From Pseudomonas nitroreducens (GTDB lineage Bacteria; Pseudomonadota; Gammaproteobacteria; Pseudomonadales; Pseudomonadaceae), in the NCBI RefSeq assembly GCF_014204515.1, contig NZ_JACHLI010000029.1, positions 1-64,000 of the forward strand: a DNA stretch of 64,000 nt, given 5' to 3'. How positions within the stretch are numbered: position 1 is the first letter of the stretch; every line of letters starts with the position of its first letter. The notes beneath the pieces are model-generated. The model searched no databases, was not told where the DNA came from, and was given only the letters and a program-made list of their open reading frames with translations. The position numbers were made by a program, and so were the translations under genes. Below, piece after piece: positions 35,070 through 44,343 of this stretch.

Positions 35070-36123
35070 CGTGGCGCGCCAGCGCCCACCCCACATGCTC
35101 GCGCACCAGTTCCGAAGGGAACTCCCGTCGCGCGCGCAGCGCCTCGATCACCGGGATGGTCGAAGGCGCATTGCCCAGGCCCACCGCCAGATTGCGCAGC
35201 CAGCGCTCGTAACCGGCGCGGCGCAACGGCGAGCCCTCGGTGCGGCTGAGGAATTGCTCTTCCGTCCACAGGAACAGCTCCGCCAGGTCGGCATTGTCCA
35301 GGCTGTGGCGCGGCTGGAAGTCGCCCTGGTCGGTGGCGCGGGCGAAGCGGTTCCACGGGCAGACCATCTGGCAGTCATCGCAGCCGAATACACGGTTGCC
35401 GATCAGCGGGCGCAGGTCCTCGGGGATCGGGCCCTTCAGCTCGATGGTCAGGTAGGAAATGCAGCGCCGCGCATCCAGCACATAGGGCGCGACGAAGGCG
35501 GCGGTGGGGCAGATGTCCATACAGGCCGAGCAGCGCCCGCAGTGTTCCGTGCCGTGCGGCTCGTCCACCGGCAGCGGCAGGTCGGTGAACAGCTCGCCGA
35601 GGAAGAAGTAGCTGCCCGCCTTGCGGTTCAGTACCAGGGTGTTCTTGCCGATCCAGCCCAGGCCCGATTGCTCGGCAATGGCCTTCTCCAGCACCGGCGC
35701 GCTGTCGACGAAGGCGCGGAAGCCGAACGGCCCGACCTGCTGCTGAATGCGCTCGGCCAGCTGCTGCAGGCGCTTGCGGATCAGCTTGTGGTAGTCGCGG
35801 CCCAGGGCGTAGCGCGACACGTAGGCCTTCTCGCCATCGCCCAGCACCTGCGCCATGCGCGTGTCGCCGGGCAGGTAGTCCATGCGCAGCGAAACCACCC
35901 GCAGGGTGCCGGGTACCAGTTCGTCCGGCCGCCAGCGCTTGCTGCCGTGGGCGCCCATGTAGTCCATCTCGCCGTGGTAGCCCGCGTCCAGCCAGCGCTG
36001 CAGGTGCGCGCCGTGTTCTTCCAGGTCGAGCCCGCTGATGCCGACCTGCTGGAAGCCGAGTTCGCGCCCCCAGTCCTTGATGGAGCGGGCGAGGTCGGCG
36101 TAGTCGAGCGTTGAATCGTGCAT
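35062..36123 (-). CDS. queG: Epoxyqueuosine reductase QueG
   Basis: Last step of queuosine tRNA modification, using cobalamin and two [4Fe-4S] clusters. 353 residues. Cluster 1 CGRCSACMDICP (C195, C198, C201, C205); cluster 2 CDDCQMVCP (C248, C251, C255) plus C221. The catalytic Asp is D140 in 'FRAFVDSAPVLEK'. The final HEAT-like part is about 290-353. The stop codon lies inside a heptamer repeat. Divergent from nnr, the same arrangement as E. coli queG/nnr. Confidence 0.97.
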   Translation of the reverse strand: MHDSTLDYADLARSIKDWGRELGFQQVGISGLDLEEHGAHLQRWLDAGYHGEMDYMGAHGSKRWRPDELVPGTLRVVSLRMDYLPGDTRMAQVLGDGEKAYVSRYALGRDYHKLIRKRLQQLAERIQQQVGPFGFRAFVDSAPVLEKAIAEQSGLGWIGKNTLVLNRKAGSYFFLGELFTDLPLPVDEPHGTEHCGRCSACMDICPTAAFVAPYVLDARRCISYLTIELKGPIPEDLRPLIGNRVFGCDDCQMVCPWNRFARATDQGDFQPRHSLDNADLAELFLWTEEQFLSRTEGSPLRRAGYERWLRNLAVGLGNAPSTIPVIEALRARREFPSELVREHVGWALARHGL

Positions 36124-36227
36124 GGAAGGCGGGAAACGGAAGTCGGGGTGCGTATAATTCTGCCAGACCTTGCCGGCGTCGGCCCGTTCCTACGCCAAGG
36201 CGACACATTCTGCCGCCCGGAACCGCG

Positions 36228-37724
36228 ATGACTGCCCACGACGAACTGCCCCTGAACCTCTACAGCGCCCAGCAGGTGCGCGACCTCGACGCGCGCCTGA
36301 TCGCCGCCGGCACGCCCGGCTTCGAACTGATGCGCCGCGCTGCCCACGGCGCCTGGCGCGCCCTGCGCCGGCAATGGCCGGATGCCGACGAGATCACCGT
36401 GCTGGCCGGCCATGGCAACAATGCCGGCGATGGCTACCTGATCGCCGCCCTGGCCCAGCGTGCTGGCTGGAAGGTGCGCGTGCTGGCGGTGGGCGATGCC
36501 TCGCGCCTCTCCGGCGATGCCGCTTCGGCCCATGGCGAAGCGCGCTCGGTCGGCGTGGATATCGAAGCCTGGAGTGAGAACGCCGAACTGCGCGGCGTAC
36601 TGGTGGACGCGTTGCTCGGCACCGGCCTGGGAGGCGAAGTACGCGCTCCCTATGCTGCGGCCATCGCGGCGATCGACAGCAGCGGCCTGCCGGTGCTGGC
36701 CGTGGACATTCCCTCCGGCCTCAGCGCTGATACCGGGCGCGTGCTCGGTTGTGCGGTGAAGGCCGACCTGACCGTGACCTTCATCGGCCTCAAGCTCGGC
36801 CTGTTCACGGCCGAGGGCCCGGATCAGTGCGGCGAACTGGTCTTCGACGGGCTCGATGCCGATCCGGCGCTGATCCCCCATGAGTGCCTGGCGCGCCGTC
36901 TCGCACCGGCTTCTCTCGCCCGGCTGGCCGCGCGCCCCAAGGCAGCGCACAAGGGCCAGTTCGGCCATGTCCTGGTGATCGGCGGCGATACCGGCATGGG
37001 CGGCGCCGTGCTGCTGGCAGCGGAAAGCGCGCTGCGCTGTGGCGCTGGGCTGGTTTCCCTGGCGACCCGCGCCGCCCATGTGCCGGCTGTGCTGGCGCGC
37101 CGGCCCGAGCTGATGGCGCGCGGTGTGTCGTCCTCGGCCGAAGTGCTGCGCCTCGCCGAGCGTGCGGACGTACTGATCGTTGGGCCGGGCGTTGGTCGCG
37201 AGGCCTGGGGGCGCGTGCAGGTCAGTGCGGCGGCCAGCCTCGATCGCCCACAGGTGTGGGATGCCGATGCGCTCAATCTGCTGGCCGAGGGTCTGGTTTC
37301 CCGTCCGTCCGGCGACTGGCTGATCACCCCGCATCCCGCCGAAGCGGCGCGCCTGCTGGGTATTTCCACCGCCGAGGTCCAGGCCGACCGGCCCAGGGCC
37401 GCACACGCATTGGCGCAGCGCTACCAGGCCGTGGTGGTGCTCAAGGGCGTCGGTTCGCTGGTTGCTTCCCCGGATGGCCGACTGGCGCTGTGCAACCACG
37501 GCCATCCCGCCATGGCCGGCGCCGGGCTGGGTGACGTGCTCTGCGGCATCCTCGGCGCGCTGCTGGCGCAGGGGCTGCCTACTTTCGATGCCGCCTGCCT
37601 GGCGGTCTGGATGCACGCGCGTGCCGGCGAGTCGCTGGGCGCGCAAGGCCGCGGCCTGGCTGCCGCTGATCTGATTCCTGCCGTTCGTCAGTTGCTCGAG
37701 GAGCTGTGCCCATGCCTGAACTGA
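36228..37724 (+). CDS. nnr: Bifunctional NAD(P)HX epimerase/dehydratase
   Basis: 498-residue fusion that repairs hydrated NAD(P)H. N-terminal NnrE epimerase (about 1-215, 'VLAGHGNNAGDGYLIAAL', 'VDALLGTGLGG', 'VDIPSGLSADTG'); C-terminal NnrD dehydratase (about 225-498, 'GGDTGMGGAVLLAAESALRCGAGLVS', 'TPHPAEAARLLG', 'GAGLGDVLCGILGALLAQG'). The start ATG 36228 follows CCCGGAACCGCG. It is the first gene of a long run reaching hflC; tsaE overlaps its 3' end by 13 bases. Confidence 0.96.
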   Translation: MTAHDELPLNLYSAQQVRDLDARLIAAGTPGFELMRRAAHGAWRALRRQWPDADEITVLAGHGNNAGDGYLIAALAQRAGWKVRVLAVGDASRLSGDAASAHGEARSVGVDIEAWSENAELRGVLVDALLGTGLGGEVRAPYAAAIAAIDSSGLPVLAVDIPSGLSADTGRVLGCAVKADLTVTFIGLKLGLFTAEGPDQCGELVFDGLDADPALIPHECLARRLAPASLARLAARPKAAHKGQFGHVLVIGGDTGMGGAVLLAAESALRCGAGLVSLATRAAHVPAVLARRPELMARGVSSSAEVLRLAERADVLIVGPGVGREAWGRVQVSAAASLDRPQVWDADALNLLAEGLVSRPSGDWLITPHPAEAARLLGISTAEVQADRPRAAHALAQRYQAVVVLKGVGSLVASPDGRLALCNHGHPAMAGAGLGDVLCGILGALLAQGLPTFDAACLAVWMHARAGESLGAQGRGLAAADLIPAVRQLLEELCPCLN

Positions 37725-38179
37725 ATCTGTTCGCCGACGGCGAAGAGGCCATGGTCGACCTCGGTCGGCGGATCGCCGAGGCGACCGCTGGCCGCGGGAT
37801 CATCTACCTGCACGGCGACCTGGGGGCGGGCAAGACCACGCTGTCGCGCGGCATCCTGCGGGGATTGGGCCATGGCGGCTCGGTCAAAAGCCCGACCTTC
37901 ACCCTGGTCGAACCCTACGAAATCGGCGATCTGCGCGCCTTCCACTTCGACCTCTACCGCCTCGCCGATCCGGAGGAACTGGAGTTCCTCGGCATCCGCG
38001 ATTACTTCGAAGGCGATGCCCTGTGCCTGATCGAGTGGGCCGAACGCGGCAAAGGCATTTTGCCAAAGGCCGACATGGACATTACCATTGTTCCGCATGC
38101 GGGCGGACGCATGCTGCGCCTCGACCCGCACGGAACACGGGGCGAAGCCTGGTGTGCCGCCCTGGCCACGGGAGCATAG
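37712..38179 (+). CDS. tsaE: tRNA t6A threonylcarbamoyladenosine synthesis ATPase TsaE
   Basis: 155-residue P-loop ATPase working with TsaB and TsaD in t6A37 modification. Walker A GDLGAGKTT (35-43); conserved 'SPTFTLVEPY' and 'HFDLYRLADPEELEFLG'; 'LIEWAERG'. The ATG at 37712 is chosen because CGAGGAG ends 8 bases upstream; an in-frame GTG two codons earlier would sit too near that site. Overlaps nnr. Confidence 0.96.
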   Translation: MPELNLFADGEEAMVDLGRRIAEATAGRGIIYLHGDLGAGKTTLSRGILRGLGHGGSVKSPTFTLVEPYEIGDLRAFHFDLYRLADPEELEFLGIRDYFEGDALCLIEWAERGKGILPKADMDITIVPHAGGRMLRLDPHGTRGEAWCAALATGA

Positions 38180-38186
38180 AAAAAAG

Positions 38187-39617
38187 ATGGGTTGGGGGTT
38201 GCGCCTTCGGGCGTTGTTTATCGGGGTGTCCGTTCTGCTGGCATTCGTTGCCGGTGAGGTTTCTGCCGCCACGCAAATCAAGAGCGTGCGCATCTGGCGT
38301 GCGCCGGACAACACGCGCCTGGTGTTCGATCTGTCCGGTCCCGTGCAGCACAGCCTGTTCACCCTCAGTGCGCCCAATCGCATCGTCGTCGACATCAACG
38401 GCGCGCAGATGGCCGCCGCCCTCGACAAGCTCAAGCTGAGCAACACACCGATCACCGCGATGCGTTCCGCCCAACGTTCGCCCACCGACCTGCGCCTGGT
38501 GCTGGACCTGAAGAATTCGGTCACGCCCAAGAGCTTCGTGCTGCCGCCCAACCAGCAGTACGGCAACCGCCTGGTCGTCGACCTTTATGACCAGGGCGCC
38601 GACATCGCCCCGGACGTCCCCGCGACCCCGACCCCCAGCGTGCCTGCCACGCCGGTCAGCCCTGCGCAGTCGGTCGCCAAGATTCCCGCGCCGAGCAGCG
38701 GCGGCAAGCGCGATGTCGTCATCGCCATCGACGCCGGCCACGGCGGCGAAGACCCCGGCGCGCTGGGCCCGAACGGCCTGCACGAGAAGAACATCACCCT
38801 GTCGATCGCCCGCGAACTGCAACGGCAGATCAACCAGATGAAGGGCTTCCGCGCCGAACTGACGCGTACCGGCGACTACTTCATCCCGCTGCGCAACCGC
38901 ACCGTGATCGCTCGCAAGAAGGGCGCAGACCTGTTCGTCTCCATCCATGCCGACGCCGCGCCCAGCCGCAGCGCCTTCGGTGCCTCGGTGTTCGCCCTGT
39001 CCGATCGTGGCGCTACCTCCGAGACCGCCCGCTGGCTGGCCGACACGGAAAACCGCTCCGACCTCATCGGCGGCGACGGCGGCGTGAACCTCGACGACAA
39101 GGACAAGATGCTCGCCGGCGTACTGCTCGACCTGTCGATGACCGCCACCATGTCTTCCAGCCTGGACGTCGGCCACAAGGTGCTGACCAGCGTCGGCCGT
39201 GTTACCCCGCTGCACAAGCGTCGCGTGGAGCAGGCCGGCTTCATGGTGCTGAAGTCGCCGGACATCCCGTCGATCCTGGTGGAAACCGGCTTCATCTCCA
39301 ACCCCAACGAATCCGCCAAGCTGGCCAGCGGCTCGCACCAGCAGGCGCTGGCGCGCTCCATTGCTGCCGGCGTGCGCCAGTACTTCGTGCAGACCCCGCC
39401 GCCGGGCACCTACATCGCCTCGCTGCGCGATGGCGGCCAGCTGGCTTCCGGCCCGCGCGAGTACGTCGTGCGTAGTGGCGACAGCCTGGCGATGGTGGCC
39501 AGCCGCTTCGATGTCAGCACCGCTTCGATCCGCAGCACCAACTCGCTCAAGAGCGATGAGCTGAAGATCGGCCAGGTGCTGAAGATTCCGGGCACCTCCC
39601 TGGCGTCGCAGCAATGA
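38187..39617 (+). CDS. amiB: N-acetylmuramoyl-L-alanine amidase AmiB
   Basis: Periplasmic peptidoglycan amidase used in cell separation. 476 residues: signal peptide 1-27 (cut after EVSA), AMIN domain (about 30-130), Pro-rich linker, Amidase_3 domain with zinc ligands in 'IDAGHGGEDPG', 'LHEKN', 'SIHADA' and the catalytic Glu in 'ILVETGFISN', then a C-terminal LysM ('YVVRSGDSLAMVASRF'). The stop overlaps the mutL start (ATGA). Confidence 0.97.
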   Translation: MGWGLRLRALFIGVSVLLAFVAGEVSAATQIKSVRIWRAPDNTRLVFDLSGPVQHSLFTLSAPNRIVVDINGAQMAAALDKLKLSNTPITAMRSAQRSPTDLRLVLDLKNSVTPKSFVLPPNQQYGNRLVVDLYDQGADIAPDVPATPTPSVPATPVSPAQSVAKIPAPSSGGKRDVVIAIDAGHGGEDPGALGPNGLHEKNITLSIARELQRQINQMKGFRAELTRTGDYFIPLRNRTVIARKKGADLFVSIHADAAPSRSAFGASVFALSDRGATSETARWLADTENRSDLIGGDGGVNLDDKDKMLAGVLLDLSMTATMSSSLDVGHKVLTSVGRVTPLHKRRVEQAGFMVLKSPDIPSILVETGFISNPNESAKLASGSHQQALARSIAAGVRQYFVQTPPPGTYIASLRDGGQLASGPREYVVRSGDSLAMVASRFDVSTASIRSTNSLKSDELKIGQVLKIPGTSLASQQ

Positions 39618-41521
39618 CTGACGCTCGCCGCATCCAGCTGCTCACACCGCGGCTGGCGAACCAGATCGCTGCCGGCGAAGTGGTCGAACGACCTGCGTCG
39701 GTGATCAAGGAACTGCTGGAAAACTGCCTGGACGCCGGCGCCAAGCGCATCGACATCGAAGTCGAGCAGGGCGGCGTCAAGCTGCTGCGCGTGCGTGACG
39801 ATGGCAGCGGCATCCCGGCGGACGACCTGCCGCTGGCCCTGGCGCGCCACGCCACCAGCAAGATCCGCGAACTCGAAGACCTGGAACGGGTGATGAGCCT
39901 GGGCTTCCGTGGCGAGGCGCTGGCCTCGATCAGCTCCGTCTCGCGCCTGACCCTGACTTCCCGCACCGCCGATGCCGAGCAGGCCTGGCAGGTGGAAGTC
40001 GAGGGCCGCGACATGGAGTCCACGGTGAAGCCGGCGGCCCACCCGGTGGGCACCAGCATCGAAGTGCGCGACCTGTTCTTCAACACCCCGGCGCGGCGCA
40101 AGTTCCTGCGTGCCGAGAAGACCGAATTCGACCACCTGCAGGAAGTCATCAAGCGCCTGGCGCTGGCGCGCTTCGACGTGGCCTTCCACCTGCGCCACAA
40201 CGGCAAGACCATCCTCTCGCTGCATGAAGCCCGGGACGAAGCTTCCCGTGCCCGACGCGTGGGCGCCGTGTGCAGCTCCGGCTTCCTCGAACAGGCCATG
40301 CCCATCGAAGTGGAGCGCAACGGCCTGCACCTGTGGGGCTGGGTTGGCCTGCCGACCTTCTCGCGCAGCCAGCCGGACCTGCAGTATTTCTACGTGAACG
40401 GCCGCATGGTGCGCGACAAGCTGGTCGCCCACGCGGTGCGCCAGGCCTACCGCGACGTGCTGTACAACGGCCGTCATCCGACCTTCGTGCTGTTCTTCGA
40501 GGTCGATCCGTCGGTGGTGGACGTCAACGTTCACCCGACCAAGCATGAAGTGCGTTTCCGCGACGGTCGCATGGTCCATGACTTCCTCTACGGCACCCTG
40601 CACCGGGCGCTGGCGGAAGTGCGTCCGGACGACCAGCTGGCGCCGCCGGGAGCGACCACCCTGACCGTGCCGCGCCCCACCGGAGCGGAAGCCGGCGAGT
40701 TCGGCCCGCAGGGCGAGATGCGCCTGTCCGAGACGGTACTGGAAGCCCCGGCTGCCGCGCGCGCCTGGCAGCCGAGCGCGACATCGGGTGGTTCCGGTGG
40801 AGGCGGCGGTGGCTACAGCTACCAGCCCAATCGCCCGGAAATGCCGCCGATCCAGGAGGCCCAGGGCGCCTACAAGGCCTACTTCGCCCCGCTGTCCGAG
40901 CAAACGCCGCAGGCGCTGCCGGAAAGCAGCCAGGACGTGCCGCCGCTGGGCTATGCCCTGGCGCAGCTCAAGGGTATCTACATCCTCTCGGAGAACGCCC
41001 ACGGCCTGGTGCTGGTGGACATGCACGCCGCCCACGAGCGGATCATGTACGAGCGCCTGAAGACCGCCATGGCCAGCGAAGGCCTGCGCGGCCAGCCGCT
41101 GCTGGTGCCGGAGTCCATTGCCGTCAGCGAGCGCGAGGCGGATTGCGCCGAGGAACATGGGGCCTGGTTCTCCAGGCTCGGCTTCGAGCTGCAGCGGCTC
41201 GGCCCGGAAACCCTGGCGATCCGTCAGATTCCCGCGCTGCTCAAACAGGCCGAAGCCACCCAGCTGGTGCGCGACGTGCTCGCCGACCTGCTGGAGTACG
41301 GCACCAGCGACCGCATCCAGGCGCACCTCAACGAGTTGCTCGGCACCATGGCCTGCCACGGCGCCGTGCGCGCCAATCGCCGCCTGACCCTGCCGGAGAT
41401 GAACGGCCTGCTGCGCGACATGGAAGTGACCGAGCGCAGCGGCCAGTGCAACCACGGCCGGCCGACCTGGACCCAGCTGGGGCTCGACGAACTGGACAAG
41501 CTTTTCCTGCGCGGACGTTGA
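39614..41521 (+). CDS. mutL: DNA mismatch repair protein MutL
   Basis: 635 residues. N-terminal GHKL ATPase ('IAAGEVVERPASVIKELLENCLDAGA', 'DDGSGI', 'RHATSKI', 'GFRGEALASISSVS'). The linker contains SGGSGGGGGG (391-400). The C-terminal dimer domain has the nicking-endonuclease motif DMHAAHERIMYE (469-480), as expected for a genus without MutH. Coupled to amiB by a 4-base overlap. Confidence 0.98.
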   Translation: MTDARRIQLLTPRLANQIAAGEVVERPASVIKELLENCLDAGAKRIDIEVEQGGVKLLRVRDDGSGIPADDLPLALARHATSKIRELEDLERVMSLGFRGEALASISSVSRLTLTSRTADAEQAWQVEVEGRDMESTVKPAAHPVGTSIEVRDLFFNTPARRKFLRAEKTEFDHLQEVIKRLALARFDVAFHLRHNGKTILSLHEARDEASRARRVGAVCSSGFLEQAMPIEVERNGLHLWGWVGLPTFSRSQPDLQYFYVNGRMVRDKLVAHAVRQAYRDVLYNGRHPTFVLFFEVDPSVVDVNVHPTKHEVRFRDGRMVHDFLYGTLHRALAEVRPDDQLAPPGATTLTVPRPTGAEAGEFGPQGEMRLSETVLEAPAAARAWQPSATSGGSGGGGGGYSYQPNRPEMPPIQEAQGAYKAYFAPLSEQTPQALPESSQDVPPLGYALAQLKGIYILSENAHGLVLVDMHAAHERIMYERLKTAMASEGLRGQPLLVPESIAVSEREADCAEEHGAWFSRLGFELQRLGPETLAIRQIPALLKQAEATQLVRDVLADLLEYGTSDRIQAHLNELLGTMACHGAVRANRRLTLPEMNGLLRDMEVTERSGQCNHGRPTWTQLGLDELDKLFLRGR

Positions 41522-41616
41522 TCTTCGTAAGCTTGCGTTCAGGAAAGTGCAGTAAACTGCGCGCCAATCGATTCAGCAGTGCGCAATAACCTGCGTTCAG
41601 TAATAACGAGCCTCCG

Positions 41617-42579
41617 ATGTCCCTGCCTCCCGCGATATTTCTCATGGGCCCCACTGCCGCCGGCAAGACCGACCTGGCGCTGGAGCTGGCGCGTCTGCTG
41701 CCGGTGGAGCTGATCAGCGTGGATTCGGCGCTGGTCTATCGCGACATGGACATCGGCACCGCCAAGCCTCCGCGGGAGGTGCTGGCCGAGTTCCCGCACC
41801 GTCTGATCGACATCCGTGACCCCAGCGAGGCCTATTCGGCCGCGGAATTCCGCGCCGACGCCCTGGCGGCCATGGCCGAGATCACCGCAGCCGGGAAGAT
41901 TCCCCTGCTGGTGGGCGGCACCATGTTGTATTTCAAGGCGTTGCTGGAAGGCCTGGCCGACATGCCCAGCGCCGACCCCGCCGTGCGTGCCGAGCTGGAA
42001 GCCCGCGCTGCCACCGAAGGCTGGGGCGCGCTGCATGAGGAGCTGGCCAGCGTTGACCCGGAGTCGGCTGCACGCATTCATCCGAACGACCCCCAGCGCC
42101 TTGTTCGAGCCCTTGAGGTCTATCGCGTAAGCGGTATGTCCATGACTGCACACCGACAGCGCCAGGCTAGCGAAAATGCGGGTTTCGGCGCGCAAGGCGG
42201 TGGACAATTACCGTATACTGTGGCTCATCTGGCGATCGCGCCTCTGCAGCGCCAGGTGTTGCACGAGCGCATCGCGCAACGTTTTGACCAGATGCTGGAA
42301 CAGGGCTTCATCGCCGAGGTCGAACGCCTTCGCGCAAGAAGTGACTTGCACGTGGGGCTGCCGTCCATAAGAGCGGTGGGTTACCGACAGGTATGGGATT
42401 ACCTCGAGGGCAAACTGTCCTACGCTGAGATGGTGGAGCGCGGCGTCATCGCCACGCGACAACTGGCCAAGCGCCAGTTCACCTGGCTCCGCAGCTGGAG
42501 CGATCTACACTGGTTGGACAGTCAGGCAAGCGACAATTTGCCGCGTGCCTTGAAATACTTTGAGGCGGTCTCCATATAG
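41617..42579 (+). CDS. miaA: tRNA dimethylallyltransferase MiaA
   Basis: Adds an isopentenyl group to A37 of tRNAs reading UNN codons. 320 residues. P-loop GPTAAGKT (11-18), 'SVDSALVYRDMDIGTAKP', 'HRLIDIRDPSEAYSAAEF', 'VGGTMLYFKALLEG', 'AVGYRQVWDYLEG' and 'KRQFTWLR'. The 95-base gap after mutL suggests a promoter; no convincing -35/-10 pair found. Confidence 0.97.
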   Translation: MSLPPAIFLMGPTAAGKTDLALELARLLPVELISVDSALVYRDMDIGTAKPPREVLAEFPHRLIDIRDPSEAYSAAEFRADALAAMAEITAAGKIPLLVGGTMLYFKALLEGLADMPSADPAVRAELEARAATEGWGALHEELASVDPESAARIHPNDPQRLVRALEVYRVSGMSMTAHRQRQASENAGFGAQGGGQLPYTVAHLAIAPLQRQVLHERIAQRFDQMLEQGFIAEVERLRARSDLHVGLPSIRAVGYRQVWDYLEGKLSYAEMVERGVIATRQLAKRQFTWLRSWSDLHWLDSQASDNLPRALKYFEAVSI

Positions 42580-42685
42580 GCTCGAGACCTTAATTCCGGC
42601 CGTCTATCCTTGGGGTTCAGGACGGCGTTAAGCCAAATTCGACTACTACTAAATCAGATTCATACCCTTACAAGGAGTGCGGCAT

Positions 42686-42934
42686 ATGTCAAAAGGGCAT
42701 TCGCTACAAGACCCTTACCTCAATACCCTGCGCAAAGAACGCGTTCCGGTTTCCATCTACCTGGTCAACGGCATCAAGCTGCAGGGTCAGATCGAATCCT
42801 TCGACCAGTTCGTCATCCTGCTGAAGAACACTGTCAGCCAGATGGTCTACAAGCATGCGATTTCCACCGTGGTTCCCAGCCGCCCCGTGCGCCTGCCCAC
42901 CGGTGATCAACCGGCCGAGCCGGGCAACGTTTGA
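42686..42934 (+). CDS. hfq: RNA chaperone Hfq
   Basis: 82-residue Sm-like hexamer that pairs small RNAs with mRNAs. Sm1 'VPVSIYLVNGIKLQGQIESFDQFVILL' with the proximal-face residues, Sm2 'YKHAISTVVP'. Short C-terminal tail, as in Pseudomonas. Start ATG 42686 with AAGGAG eight bases upstream; a second in-frame ATG 9 bases earlier lies too close to that site. Confidence 0.99.
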   Translation: MSKGHSLQDPYLNTLRKERVPVSIYLVNGIKLQGQIESFDQFVILLKNTVSQMVYKHAISTVVPSRPVRLPTGDQPAEPGNV

Positions 42935-42946
42935 CGGGAGTCCGCC

Positions 42947-44248
42947 TTGTTCTTTGAGCGCCCGGGTGGTGGGGAACGGGCCATTCTGGTCCATCTGGAA
43001 GGTCAGGACCCCGAGGCGCGCGAAGACCCGCAGGAATTCCAGGAGCTGGCCCGTTCGGCAGGCGCGGAATCGGTTGCTTTCGTCAGCATTTCGCGCCATC
43101 AGCCCTCAGCCAAGTACCTGATCGGCAGCGGCAAGGTCGAAGAGTTGCACGACCTAGTCCACGCCGAGAAGGTCGAGCTGATCATCTTCAATCACACCCT
43201 CACGCCGAGCCAGGAGCGCAACCTCGAGCGAGCGCTCGAATGTCGCGTGCTCGATCGTACGGGGCTGATCCTCGACATCTTCGCCCAGCGCGCCCGTACC
43301 CACGAAGGCAAACTGCAGGTGGAGCTCGCCCAGCTCGAACACATGAGCACGCGCCTGGTGCGCGGCTGGACTCACCTTGAACGCCAGAAAGGCGGTATCG
43401 GCCTGCGTGGCCCGGGTGAAACCCAGCTGGAAACCGACCGCCGCCTGCTGCGTGGGCGCATCCGTCAGATCAAGTCGCGTCTTGAGAAAGTCCGCAGCCA
43501 GCGTGAGCAGGCCCGTCGCGGCCGTCGCCGGGCAGAAATTCCGGCGGTATCCCTGGTGGGCTACACCAACGCCGGCAAGTCCACGCTGTTCAATGCGCTG
43601 ACCACTTCCGAGGTCTACGCGGCCGATCAGTTGTTCGCCACCCTCGACCCGACCCTGCGCCGTCTGCAGCTGGATGACGTCGGACCGGTCGTGCTGGCCG
43701 ATACCGTGGGCTTCATTCGCCACCTGCCGCACAAGCTGGTGGAGGCGTTTCGAGCTACCTTGGAAGAATCCAGCAACTCCGATCTGCTGCTGCACGTGAT
43801 CGACTCCCACGAGCCGGATCGCGATGCGCAGATCGAACAGGTGCTGGCCGTACTCAAGGAAATCGGCGCGAACGAGTTGCCGATGCTCGAGGTGTACAAC
43901 AAGATCGACCTGCTGCCGGACATCCAGCCGATGATCCAGCGCGACGAGCTGGGCAAGCCGGTCCGCGTCTGGCTGTCGGCGCGCGAGTCGCGCGGGCTGG
44001 AGCTGCTGGAGCAGGCGATTGCCGAGCTGCTGGGGGAGGACATGTTCGTGGGAACCTTGTGCCTGCCGCAGCGCCTGGGGCGACTCCGGGCTCAGTTCTT
44101 CGAGCTGGGTGCGGTACAGTCGGAAGATCACGACGAACAGGGACGCGCCGTATTGCAGGTCCGCCTGCCGCGTGTCGAGTTGAACCGCATGGTGAGCCGC
44201 GAAGGCTGGCAGCCGGCGGAGTTCATTGCGCAACACACTTTGCAATAA
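42947..44248 (+). CDS. hflX: Ribosome-rescue GTPase HflX
   Basis: 433-residue GTPase that splits stalled ribosomes. N-terminal HflX domain with 'YLIGSGKVEEL' and 'IFNHTLTPSQERNLE', coiled 'GPGETQLETDRRLLRGRI', G domain with P-loop GYTNAGKST, 'DTVGFIRHLP', 'NKID' and 'SARES'. The start is TTG 42947 (MFFERPGGGERAIL), supported by GGGAG seven bases upstream and by the conserved N-terminus; 12 bases after hfq. Confidence 0.97.
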   Translation: MFFERPGGGERAILVHLEGQDPEAREDPQEFQELARSAGAESVAFVSISRHQPSAKYLIGSGKVEELHDLVHAEKVELIIFNHTLTPSQERNLERALECRVLDRTGLILDIFAQRARTHEGKLQVELAQLEHMSTRLVRGWTHLERQKGGIGLRGPGETQLETDRRLLRGRIRQIKSRLEKVRSQREQARRGRRRAEIPAVSLVGYTNAGKSTLFNALTTSEVYAADQLFATLDPTLRRLQLDDVGPVVLADTVGFIRHLPHKLVEAFRATLEESSNSDLLLHVIDSHEPDRDAQIEQVLAVLKEIGANELPMLEVYNKIDLLPDIQPMIQRDELGKPVRVWLSARESRGLELLEQAIAELLGEDMFVGTLCLPQRLGRLRAQFFELGAVQSEDHDEQGRAVLQVRLPRVELNRMVSREGWQPAEFIAQHTLQ

Positions 44249-44343
44249 AGCCCGGCACACTGTTTTTGGCAGGGTAAGGGGCATTCGGTAGCATAGGTGG
44301 GCGCGCCGTAGGCGCGTTTTCGCGTTATCAGATGGAGAGCGCT

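Noticed and set aside
36178..36205. REP-like 'GTTCCTACGCCAAGG' before nnr
   Set aside because: Only a partial match to one REP end with no palindrome or partner; probably chance.
42599..42626. Hairpin GCCGTC/GACGGC between miaA and hfq as a terminator
   Set aside because: No T-run and an interrupted stem; the genes are normally co-expressed, so it was not listed.
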